Positions 13,005 to 23,595 of a stretch of 64,000 bases of DNA are shown in pieces. This DNA is from Anas platyrhynchos (lineage: Eukaryota > Chordata > Aves > Anseriformes > Anatidae): positions 151,013,501 through 151,077,500 of the forward strand of contig NC_092588.1 of the NCBI RefSeq assembly GCF_047663525.1, read 5' to 3'. The notes beneath the pieces are model-generated. The model searched no databases, was not told the DNA's origin, and worked only from the letters and a program-made list of their open reading frames with translations. How positions within the stretch are numbered: the first letter of the stretch is position 1; each line of letters opens with the position of its first letter. The position numbers and the translations under genes are program-made.

Positions 13005-13313
13005 ATGGACGAAATGCTGCTGTTGACAAGAATTCTCTTGGTGGGCTTCATCTGCGCTCTTTTAGTCTCCTCTGGGCTGACTTGTGGACCAGGCAGGGGC
13101 ATTGGAAAAAGGAGACACCCCAAAAAGCTGACCCCTTTAGCCTATAAGCAGTTTATTCCCAATGTGGCAGAGAAGACCCTAGGGGCCAGTGGAAGATATG
13201 AAGGGAAGATCACAAGAAACTCCGAGAGATTTAAAGAACTAACCCCAAATTACAACCCTGACATTATTTTTAAGGATGAAGAGAACACGGGAGCTGACAG
13301 ACTGATGACTCAG
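13005..13313 (+). CDS. SHH: Sonic hedgehog, coding exon 1 (residues 1-103)
   Basis: This exon opens the secreted morphogen SHH, which binds Patched and activates Smoothened/GLI signalling in limb, neural tube and notochord patterning. The exon encodes a hydrophobic signal peptide (about 1-26), then the mature N-terminus CGPGRG, where C27 is the palmitoylated cysteine of the family. The basic Cardin-Weintraub motif KRRHPKK (35-41) binds heparan sulfate. The frame is also open 9 nt upstream from a TTG, but ATG 13005 gives the avian-type start MDEM. The second Met (13014) aligns with the mammalian start MLLL. The exon ends ...LMTQ at CAG|GTAGAG, phase 0. If the intron were retained, the frame would stop at 13463. 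With exons 2 and 3 the product is 425 residues, the length I recall for chicken SHH. The signalling domain appears essentially identical to chicken from memory. Confidence 0.97.
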
Positions 13314-14150
13314 GTAGAGCCACAGAGATACCTGTATTTGTGTTTGTTAACCTCTCTGAGCAATCCTAAAGGACGCATCTGTCTTAGTATTTTTGAAAGC
13401 CCCCCCTTTCCCTCTCCCCCTCCTCCCCCCGCCCCTCCAAACTCGGCTAGTTTCCCCCATTGAATGTAAACCCCATCTATCCAGGACAAGTTAGCAGGGG
13501 CTGGAGCTGGAGCTGGCTAGATATATTTGGTGGGGGATCTGTGTGATACTTACAGTCATTACCGTGCCATGGCGTTGCCTGTAACTTGGTTTAGCGATTG
13601 CTGTTTGCATTTGTCCCCAAGGATGCACTTTGATCAAACGAATTGCATACAGCTCAGAGGACCCCAAGTGTATAGTGACCGCCAGGCCACTCACTCATTA
13701 TTACAAGCGTAGTCCTCGGTTGGTGCGCCTGCTGACTTGATCTTTTTATTTGATTTATTTCTTTTTTTTTTTTCTTTCATTTCATTTTATCCTTCTTCTT
13801 CTTCTTTTTTTTTTCTTCCTCGCGAGCATATTCTAAATTTAGTAGGCATGCAGTCGTGCACTCACAAAAGGCAGCTGAAGCCGGATCGACCATTCCTCTC
13901 CTGATTCCGTATTATATAGCTCGTATTGCAATACCATCATTTGCAATTGTGCCCATCAGAGCGTAAATATATTGATATTTCTTTAAGGATGCTCGCCGCC
14001 AATGCTCTGGTACTTCCATAGGGGAGGGACTTGCAACTTATCAGCATTGCATCACCTTCTGTTTTAAAAAATCTGATGGCACAAGGTTTACAACTGGGTA
14101 AATATTGGATCTCGGGTGGAATCAGATTGCGGAACCATTTTATGCAAAAA

Positions 14151-14175
14151 GAGAGAGAGAAAGAGAGAGAGAAAA
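14151..14175. repeat. (GA)n microsatellite
   Basis: GAGAGA repeat with one AA interruption, in SHH intron 1. Confidence 0.85.
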
Positions 14176-14359
14176 CCTCTCAAAGAGTCACCTCATAATT
14201 ATTATTCATGCTCACCAGAGAGCTCGGTGAAGTCAATTGCTCTGCCAATCCCGGAGTTTCTGAAACTACATGCAATCTAGGCACTGGAAATGGGTTTCCT
14301 CCAAATATAGGTCAACAGCGCTTTTTTAATATTAATACATTTAAGCCCCACCTTCAGCG

Positions 14360-15530
14360 CTGGAACAGGACTCGCCTGGAAGGACTAGGCGGGGAGTGGA
14401 CGGCGAGGGGGTGTGCGTGTGTGTGTGTGTGCCGGGGCGGGGGGGTCTGGGGGGGTGGGGGGGAATTTCCCAAACTCTCCCCGCTCCTCGGGCCTGATTT
14501 TCCGCACGTTTGCCGGCTCTCCGGGGGGCGAGGGACCGGCGGCGCTGGGCACCATCTCGTGCCGACCACCTTAAATCGGCCGGTCCCCGGGAGCGCGGCG
14601 GCGCGCCTCGGCCACGGCGCCACCGCCCGCCCCGCTGCGCTGCGCGCTGCGCGGCTGCGGAGGAGCGCGGAGCCGGGTGCGCGGTGCTGGGGGCTCGGGG
14701 TGCGCGGTGCTGAGGGCTCGGGGTGCTCTGCTGGGAGCTGGGAGCACGGCTCTCGGCGCTCGCTGCTCGGCTCTGGGTGCTCTCCGCGCGGATCCCGGTG
14801 CTCGCTGCGCGCATGGCGCTGCGCGGAGCATCCCCTCCCCGGCGCTGCGCGCCCCGCTGCGCGCTCCTCCGCCCCCCCTGTGCGAGCCGTGCGGGCGCAT
14901 CTCCCGCATTTTCAGCTCCACTGAACTCCTCTCGCCCATCGATCGCGCCGCCTCGGCTTTTCCCCCTTCCCTCCGCAGGGAGGCTCCGCGGGAGTCGGGC
15001 GCCCGCCGGGGCACGGCGCATCCCTGCGCGGCCGCGCCGGTTCGTGTGTGCGGGTGGCGGAGCCGGGTAGGGGCTGTAGGGCCGGGAAAGTGGGCTATAG
15101 GGCCGGGAAGGTGGGTTATACGGCCGGGGGGGGGGGGGTGGGCAGCGGGGCTGACCCCGGCCCCGCGGCTCTCCCCGGCTCCGCGGCTGGCCGCTCTCGG
15201 CTGCATTAGCTGGCAGCGGCTGAACTCCTGACCTTCTGTCAACTTCCCTCAGACGAACGAAACGAAAACAAATACTTTTTTTTTTTTTTCCTTCAGTGCC
15301 CGTGCCTTAGACACAAAGGGGGAGGCGGGCTGGGGAGGTGAGGCTGGAGGGGGGAGAAGGGATGGGGGTACCCCGGAAGGGTCGGAGGCGCAGCCGGGCC
15401 CCGGGTCCCCAAGACGGTGCTGGCAGGGACTGGGGAGGGGTCTGGGGACAGCCCCCGAGGTGCCGTGTCCCCTTTCCCTCTCGTTAAACCCCAGCCCTGC
15501 ACCGCCCGCTTGGCCAGCCCTTCAAGCATG
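14360..15530. other. CpG island in SHH intron 1
   Basis: Very high GC content and dense CpG by eye, with degenerate repeats of GGTGCTGGGGGCTCGGG type around 14680-14800. It begins with a GT/poly-G tract (14411-14463). The extent is approximate and no coding exon is supported. Confidence 0.7.
15071..15133. repeat. Three-copy 21-bp minisatellite
   Basis: Three adjacent imperfect copies of a 21-bp unit beginning GGGCTGTAGGGCCGGGAAAG, at 15071-15091, 15092-15112 and 15113-15133. The last copy runs into a 13-G homopolymer (15126-15138). Confidence 0.85.
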
Positions 15531-15779
15531 GAGAGATCTTCCCCGAATAGAATCGTTAAACTTGGAGAATAGCTGCCGAATGCATTAGCCGCTGGTTAAT
15601 ATTAACTCCGGAGGAGGGGGGGGGTGTGGGGGAAGGAAAAAGAAACGCAAACAGAGCTTGGGAAGTCAGGTTCTCAACTTTGCAGGTGACAACAGCAGTT
15701 TGCTGAAGGCTCCCCCTTCCTCCCCCCCACCCCAGCCATTGGCTGGATCCGGCCAAGAGATAAGGAGGCCGGGGCAGTA

Positions 15780-16110
15780 TGATAAAGCTGGAATTTGTAT
15801 GAAATAAACTCGCAATCTCGCGTAATGCAGGCACACAACCGGTGCGTGATGTGAGGAATTTAGAGATCAACTTGGCATTTAGGAAGCCCACCAGGTTGTT
15901 TACACTGACAGGTACCTGTTAAGTGTTTCCTTCAAGCAATTCATTTGTGAAGAGATTAGGAGCTGGCAGGAGAGGGCTTGTTGAACAACTTTGCCTCCAC
16001 ACAAAGCGTTAGTGGAGGCAGCCCTGCTGAGCTTCACGGTGGCTGAACAGAATTGGGCTTGATTTGTGGCACACGACCCAATGAATTAATAAATAGTCTG
16101 GGCTTCACGG
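15780..16110. promoter_or_regulatory. Candidate intron 1 enhancer
   Basis: An AT-balanced, repeat-free island within a GC-rich intron. It contains a Fox consensus TGTTTAC at 15897-15903 next to the palindrome CAGGTACCTG, plus homeodomain-like cores near 16080-16095. The position matches where fish shh has intron 1 axial-midline enhancers. The function is inferred. Confidence 0.4.
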
Positions 16111-17317
16111 CTTTTGACTCCGACAATCCAGCTCAGGCGGTATGAAAGGGAGGAAAAGTCCTTTAGGAGCTCCTTTCTGCCTCTTCATCCCTCCCGACTC
16201 CGGGTCCTTCGCCCCTAAACAAACCAGCGGAGGAGCCCAGCCATCCTCCAGGTGTGCGAGGGTGGGGGGTAAAAAAAAAAAAAATAAGGGGGGTAAAAAA
16301 AGAAAGTCCAACTCAACTTCCTCGTCCTGTTGGGCTTTGCTGCCGGGAATTGGGTTGAAAATCCCCAAACGCCCGGCTCTTTGCGTCAAGAGCCAGGCCG
16401 GAGAGTCCAAAGTGAAGCAGCGATTGCGCTCGGTATCTCGGCGGGAGACGCGTATTGCTGGCATGGCTTTTTTTTTTTTTTTTCTTTTTTTATGGCCGTG
16501 ATATATACACACGGCAACTTTCTTGTTGAGCAACCTTGTCACGTCCCTAAAAGCAGTGTCGCCGGAATAATGGCCGGGCCCGGCCTCCTTTGTGGTGCTC
16601 GGCGGGCCGGGGGGGCTGCGGGAGCCCGGGGGGGAGCTGCTGGGGCCAGGCCGGGGACACCCGTGGGTTGTTTTCCTCTCAAATAAAAAGGAGAAGGAGT
16701 TGGGGGGAGTTGGCCACGCGTGATATTTTTTTTTTTCTGATGTTGTACCTGTAGCCGAGCGCTTTTCAGAGCTTTGGGTGCTGATTTCCCGTGTCTTGGG
16801 GCTGCCAGCCCCTTCCCCTGCAGAGAGCTGCCCTGTCCCCCCTCTTGGCCAAGGCACGAATCCCCCTAACTTTTAGGGTCCCATTTAGAGCTCACCCCCT
16901 CCACTTCTGCATCACCTCCCTCCCTTCCCCCTCCCCATCTTCCCCCACCCTTTTCCACCCCCAAACCTCCCGGCCCCCCAGGGTCCCCCACGCACGGTGC
17001 AGCCCCGGGGAGGCAGGCGGCTCAGGAGGGGCGAAGGAAAAACCCTGCGGTGCTTCCCCATGGGGCCCGAAACCTTTCCCTTCCACACAAAGGCTCTCGC
17101 AGCCCTCGTAGCATCCCTGCCTCGCCTAACTTCGCTGCTTGGCCCTCCCTTGCTTTCCATCTTCCCTCTATGAGCTGGTTTCTTTCTGCCGTGGGTTTGC
17201 TCCTATTTCGAGGTGAGCTCGGATGTGTGTTAAAGTGGGGTGAAGGCTCCCAGCCCATGCTGCTTTGGGGGCTCTAACGAGTGATGGCAGAAGGGAGAGA
17301 AAGAAAAAATAAAAATA

Positions 17318-17332
17318 ATATATATATATATA
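17318..17332. repeat. (TA)n microsatellite
   Basis: Short TA run in SHH intron 1. Confidence 0.8.
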
Positions 17333-17787
17333 AATAAAAGCACGTCTCCCTTCAACGCATAATGACTGTTAACGTGTACTGAGACCCCTTTCAACACAGA
17401 ATTAAGCTGAAAAGACCAGGGGAGACGTTCCGGGGGGACTTCGAGGTGGCGAGTGTTTGCTCTCGGCAGAAACTTTGCTCTCGGGAAGGGGACAGGGGGA
17501 CAGGGCAGTCGGTGGCAGGAATCTGCTCCCTGCGGGTGGCTCTGAATCCACGCACCCACGGCCCGGAGCCAGCCGTGGGGCGGGGGGAGCCCCCGGCAGG
17601 TGCCGGGGAGGGGTCGGCTCCATCCCGGCCCCCGCTCCTGGCTTTTCACCCCCTCTTCCTCCCGTGCCCCCAAGTCTCACCCTCCTCTTCCTCACCTGTC
17701 TCCCTGGTAGCGGGGGAGGAGATGCTCAGCCCGCTCTGCGGTGTTTTTTTTTTTGGGGGGGGGGGGGTTGCGGCCGATTTTGGCTAG

Positions 17788-18411
<624 letters not shown>

Positions 18412-18685
18412 TGACAGCGTTTTCTTTCGCTTGTTTGTTTGGCCAGCCTTCCCACGAGCAGCCACACACCCTTCTCCTCCCACCGTGGGATTTTGTGCTT
18501 TCCCCATCCAAAGAGCGCGTTCGGCGCAAACAGCCGGTGGCCGTCTCCAGCTGCCCCGCTGGCTGCACGCCTTCCTCGCGATCGCTAATCTCGGAGCGAG
18601 AGCCGGCCAGGAAAATAAATACATAACGTGGTCCCCTGCCTTCGCCGGTAGCCGCTAGGAAATTCCCAGATGCAGATACAAACAC

Positions 18686-18710
18686 TTTTTTTTTTTTTTT
18701 TTTTTTTTTT
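18686..18710. repeat. Poly(T) tract, 25 nt
   Basis: Uninterrupted T run in SHH intron 2, 297 bp after the 28-nt poly(A) tract. Confidence 0.9.
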
Positions 18711-19479
18711 CCCTCCCCTGTGCTTACAACGCCACACGCTGTCTCAACCCGGGAACAGCTCTCAAGAAATCCCCAGCTCGCCGAGTTGCATTTTCTCTGC
18801 GCAGTTTGGCACCTTTTTATTTATCTATTTATTTACTTTTATTTATTTGGGCGAACCGGTTGGTGAGTGCCAGCCACCGTCGCCACCTCCTGCAGCTGGA
18901 GTGCGTTGTGACAGCATCCTCTGGCCCAACAGAGCGCTGCAAGTGCCAAGAAACACTTGGGCGCAAATGAATATAATGGGCTTTCTCTAAATATATCCAT
19001 TTACCTTAAAATCTGTAGCCCCCATGTAAGGGAAACCTGGCTGGCCTCACCATACCTGTCTGTAAGTGGGGCTCATCCTCTCGGTGCAGCCTGAAGCTGC
19101 CCAAACCAAAGCGGGACCTCTCCAGGCCCATAAGGGCTTTGTCCCCAGAGCCTGACACAGCTTTTGTTCATCTCCCCACTCCTTTCTAGCTCAAAGGGGT
19201 CCCCTCAAAGGCGTCAGGGTTGTGGTGGTATGAAACGTCCCTTTCAATAGCGAGGATGGGCTTTATAGCTCAAGGTGTCTGATTGTGGCGCACAAAATCC
19301 TTCTTGCAGGCGGCCACCCTAATCCACCTCCATGTATATTTCATAGGAGAGGAGCAACCCCGAGCTGCTCATTGAGATTCCGCACACGCGGACTTTGGGG
19401 TAACATTTAGTGCGTGTCAGGCAGGGTCGTGTGACTGTACCACGCGGGTTGCGAGGGAGCAGGCTTGAATTCCACCCGC

Positions 19480-20480
19480 TTGGTCTGGTTTCACACTGTG
19501 GAAACCTCGTTTCATGACAGAGCATCTTATGAGAAGATTAAACCCCCATAATGGCAGGCAGGAAGATTCTTTATCTAGATCTCTGTTTGCAAAAAGTATG
19601 ATCCCGGAGACTGGAATGCAAAGAAGAGTTCCCCCAAGGCCTGAATTATTGTCACCAGGACAGAGGAGGGAGAGGCAGGGGTGGTAAAAAGGACATTGAT
19701 AATGCGCTACAGCAAGTATTTAGAGCAAGCTTCTACATTTAAAATTCAAATACACATCTTGAGTGCCTTGGAAAAGTGGCTCTGCTGTGCAAATAGTGCT
19801 TGGAAGGTCCTGGGTTTTTTGGAGAGTATGTGTGTGAATTGGCACATAGGGTTTCTGCACCTGAACAAATAGGGAGGGGGAGAAAAGGGGGGGAAGAAGC
19901 TGGGAAAAAAATGGAAGTGTCCTCTCTTCCAAGAGTGTCTGCATTTATTACATGAATCAGAATGACAATGCTGATCCTTTATTGGATTTTAATTAGAGAA
20001 CCCAAACAAGCGCTGCTCAAAGAAGCAGATTTTCACACCTCTGCCAATTCACTGGCATGTTTGTAGAGCTGCTACACTACTAGATCTATTCATCAAGTCC
20101 CTGAATATGCAAACAAAGCTCAAGCCAGACCTTTGCTGCGGGCTTGTACGAAGGTGTAGTTTGCTAGTGGAGGACTCAGCATAAAGCACATAGCTTGTTT
20201 GTTGCCATGTCCTCCCTGAAGAGGCCTTGGAGATCTCGCTGCTTCATTTCTGAAGGAGAAGTGATAAAGTCGTTAGCAAATCAATAACATTCTAATTTTC
20301 GCCCTTCCTGTCCTTCCTGAGAAAGTCATTAGGAGACACTCCAAGTGTTTATTTAAATCATAATAGCTTCAGCAACAGCCACAGAGGCAAAATATAAAAT
20401 CCGACTGCCTTTAGGAGATAAATTACCAGGACTCTGAACTGGCATAGTGAGTAACTGGGAGAAACCAAGTGAAGGCAAGG
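19480..20480. promoter_or_regulatory. Candidate SHH intronic enhancer (SFPE2/SBE1-like)
   Basis: A repeat-free AT-balanced block in intron 2. It carries FoxA-type sites TGTTTGC (19584-19590) and GCAAACA (20109-20115), a homeodomain core TAATTA (19990-19995) and a perfect T-box half-site TTCACACCT (20032-20040). Fox, homeodomain and T-box inputs are those reported for mouse SFPE2, which also lies in intron 2. The assignment rests on position and motifs, not on an alignment. Boundaries are approximate. Confidence 0.6.
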
Positions 20481-21548
20481 GAAGGATCAGGAATGTTGAT
20501 GACTGTAGCAAAGGCACTTGCCGCAGTGACATACCATGGGCTACAGCCCAATGTGGAGAAAATGAGACCCCTCAGTCCCTAGGCTAAGTCTGGAAAACAG
20601 GAATGGTCCTTTCCAACCATACCACACAAAGCTACTTTCATAAGGGAATTTGCTGGAGACACTTTAAACCCTTGTCACTCTTCCTGATTTGTTTAAACCT
20701 ACAGTTATTTCTCCTGCTAACACTCAAAATCAGCAGTGGTGGCTATGGCATTTAGTGTCAAAACTAAAACTAGTAGTGTCAAACTACTACCTCTGAGTAG
20801 TTCCAGCAACAGCTGAGCATGTGAAGGAGGTGCTTGTGTTGGGCGTAGGCATGGGGATGCCCTGGAACCACTGCTCCAGGACAGGACCTTGCTTTTGGTG
20901 GGGTGGGAAGGTGAGGGAGAGGCTTCTGTTTGGGGAGAGGAGTGAACCAAAGTCTTGGGGACTGCAGGGAAGGGGTGTTACCAGCGATGGGGTGTGGACC
21001 CCAGAAACTGCTGTGCTGAGGGGGAAGGCAGAGAGAGCTGGGGCAGCGTGGTCTAGAGGCAGAATGATGAGGTATGCCGGCCATAGGAGGAGGGTTCAGC
21101 AAATCTGGGGGGTCTCTGGGGGGTCTCTCCCTGCTGCTTTCCATGGGAATAAAGCACAAACCTGTCCAAGCCACCTTCCTGCCCCGTGGTGTTCACTGCC
21201 TAGGAGATGGGCTCCTTTAGTATGAGCTCCCCGAGGGCACTGAGCATGGGGAACGGCCCCCTGGAGGAGGAGCGACCTCCTTCCAGCAGAGCCGCTCTGC
21301 TTTGCAGGCCCATGTGTTACCTGGCAGCAGCTGTCAGGTGCAGGGCAAACAGCACCCACGTGAAAAGCTCCTCCTGGAAAAATATTTATTCCGGAACAGC
21401 TTTTTCAGCCAAGGTGTTTGGGCCAGTTTGCCCAAGGAGGCGAACGCGACTGACGGGCTCCAAAGGGAGGCCCACCCGGACGGCCGTGGCATTGTGCTGG
21501 TGGAAGGGGACTTCTGGGGCTGGCTGAGCTTCTGGAGATGTTTGGGGT

Positions 21549-21587
21549 GGGTGGAACCCATGGGTGGGACCCACGGGTGGGACCCGT
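21549..21587. repeat. 13-bp triplicate before exon 3
   Basis: Three tandem copies of a GGGTGGGACCCAC-type unit (21549-21561, 21562-21574, 21575-21587), 38 bp before the exon 3 acceptor. Confidence 0.85.
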
Positions 21588-21625
21588 GCCCACTCTAACC
21601 CCGCTGTGCCTCTCTCCTTGTGCAG

Positions 21626-22332
21626 AAAACTCGGTGGCGGCCAAATCCGGGGGCTGCTTCCCCGGCTCGGCCACGGTGCACCTGGAGCACGGCGGCACCA
21701 AGCTGGTGAAGGACCTGAGCCCCGGGGACCGCGTGCTGGCTGCCGACGCTGATGGCCGGCTGCTCTACAGCGACTTCCTCGCCTTCCTCGACCGCGAGGA
21801 CAGCTCCCGCAAGCTCTTCTACGTCATCGAGACGCGGCAGCCACGGGCCCGGCTGCTGCTGACAGCGGCCCACCTGCTCTTCGTGGCCCCCCAGCACAAC
21901 CAGTCGCAGGTTTTGGGGCCCGCCGGAGGCCGTGCCCTCTATGCCAGCCGCGTGAGGCCGGGCCAGCGCGTCTACGTGCTGGGTGAAGGAGGGCGGCAGC
22001 TGCTGCCGGCGGCCGTGCACCGCGTCACGCTGAGGGAGGAGGCGTCGGGGGCTTACGCCCCGCTCACAGCCCAGGGCACCATCCTCATCAACCGGGTGCT
22101 GGCCTCCTGCTACGCCGTCATTGAGGAGCACGGCTGGGCCCACTGGGCCTTCGCGCCTTTCCGCTTGCTCCAGGGGCTGCTGGCCGCCATCTGCCCCGGC
22201 GGCGACGCCCCCGTCACCGCCACCGCCACCACCGGCGTGCACTGGTACTCGCGGCTCCTCTACCGCATCGGCAGCTGGGTGCTGGATGGCGACGCGCTGC
22301 ACCCGCTGGGCATGGTGGCATCGGCCAGCTGA
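21626..22332 (+). CDS. SHH: Sonic hedgehog, coding exon 3 (residues 191-425)
   Basis: The exon completes codon E191 and encodes the end of the signalling domain and the whole Hint autoprocessing domain. Cleavage falls between G200 and C201 in GGCFPG. C201 is the nucleophile, and T270 and H273 of the TAAH motif are the conserved catalytic pair (human G197|C198 and H270, offset +3). Cholesterol is transferred to G200. The domain continues through [14 protein letters not shown] to the C-terminal ...[10 protein letters not shown] and stop TGA at 22330-22332. The Hint domain differs from my memory of chicken at scattered sites, especially around residues 285-300, whereas catalytic motifs are intact. 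The exon is very GC-rich, which creates a long spurious antisense frame. Confidence 0.97.
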
Positions 22333-22426
22333 GAGCGGCCGGAGAGGGACAGAGACGGAGCGGGTGGAAAAAAGAGAGAGAAAATGGGGCTGGGGTGTTT
22401 TGGTTGGGGGAGGGCGGGAGGGGAAG

Positions 22427-22560
22427 GAGGAAAAAAGAAAAAAAAAGAAAAAAGGAAAAAAAAAAGAGGAAGAAGAAGAAGAAAAAAAAAGGAAATAACC
22501 CAAATGAAATGGAAAAAAAAAAAAAAGGAAAAAAAATGCATATTTTTAAAAAAGAGCACG
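22427..22560 (+). repeat. Purine-rich tract in SHH 3' UTR
   Basis: Almost only A and G over more than 100 nt on the transcript strand, made of GGA, GAA and A-run units. Frames of K/R/E-rich peptide in this stretch are artefacts. Confidence 0.85.
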
Positions 22561-23567
22561 GATTAAGACTTAAAAATAATAATAATAAAATAATAATAAT
22601 AAAGTAGGACAGTCCAAAGTAGACTTTAAGGGAAACAAAGACCCCGGGAAGTTCTGTTCCGTTTAGTTTATAAATATATATATATTTTTATTTGTGTTTT
22701 TTGTTGTTGTTTTTGTTTTGTTCATTGTTTTGTTGTTGTTGTTGTTGTTTTTTTCTTCCTCTCCTGGATATTTATTTCTTTGGTATGTTGAATAGATGTT
22801 TTAAATGATATGAACCGGACCTTCAAGAGCCTTAAATAGTTTCTTTGATAATTTATTATCATGTGAACTGTACTCACAGGGGAAAAAAAATTATTTTGTG
22901 AGGCCGAGCAAAACTGCGCAGAGTCTATTTTTCTACATGTCACGTGTGTCCTGACTTTCAGAAAGCAAAATTCTGTACTTTCCCATCTCTCCATTACATT
23001 GCTCCTTCATTTCAGTGAGTCTAGAGTAACAAGCAAGCAAAAACAAAAAGAAAAAAAAAAGAAAAAAAAAAAAGAGAAAAACTTCATGGGGGTCCGTAAA
23101 TTATATTTTTATACACAGAATTGTAAATTAGATTTTTTTGAGAGATCAATACTTAACTGAATCACATTTCATTTTTTGAAATAGTGTAAAATATGAGAAT
23201 ATATTATTTTAATTTAAATAGTTTCAAATGTAACGTCATTTCCTGTATTGTTTTCCATGTCTCTTAAATATTTTGCTTTGTAAAAAAAACACCATTTGGC
23301 CACGTTCATGGAAGTCAAGACTGTTACACAAACTTTTTATTTGCAAAAACCGTAAGAAACTTTGTTATTTTTAACTTCAAGAAAAGTTTATTAGAAAATA
23401 ATATTTTTTAAAAAGCGCACATGGCGGCAATTCTGTGACGATGGAGACGGTAGTTTGTACAGAGGGGAGAAAAGGATGTTTTGCATTAATAAATTGAGAA
23501 ATAACTGCTGTAAATTTACTAAAATGTATTTTTGAATATTTTGTAATAGTTTTAATAGTTTTATAGA

Positions 23568-23573
23568 AATAAA
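23568..23573 (+). terminator. SHH poly(A) signal (proximal)
   Basis: Canonical AATAAA about 1.24 kb after the stop codon, followed by GT- and T-rich sequence (23583-23700). This is the first well-formed signal with a suitable downstream element. An earlier AATAAA-like cluster near 22580-22602 sits in a low-complexity AAT repeat. Confidence 0.6.
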
Positions 23574-23595
23574 ATGTGCCATGCACAGTCTGGTT

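Larger units (their letters stand above)
22333..23595 (+). other. SHH 3' UTR, proximal form
   Basis: The sequence after the TGA begins purine-rich (about 22340-22560, A/G runs), then AAT/ATA and GTT microsatellite-like stretches (about 22570-22755), then AU-rich sequence with several ATTTA motifs. It ends just after the AATAAA at 23568. The cleavage position is estimated. Confidence 0.65.

Noticed and set aside
13314..13463. Continuation of SHH exon 1 to a stop at 13463
   Set aside because: Product of reading through the intron 1 donor; the CAG|GTAGAG junction joins correctly to exon 2.
14208..15242. Several frames of 180-240 codons on both strands in SHH intron 1
   Set aside because: They overlap in all frames of a CpG island and give R/A/P/G-rich low-complexity peptides; no stop codons are expected at this GC content.
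16105..16857. 250-codon frame on the - strand in intron 1
   Set aside because: Includes lysine and phenylalanine runs from homopolymers and no known domain; composition artefact.
21595..22503. 302-codon open frame antisense to SHH exon 3
   Set aside because: Mirror of the very GC-rich coding exon and the purine-rich 3' UTR; no recognisable domain and obvious low-complexity ends.
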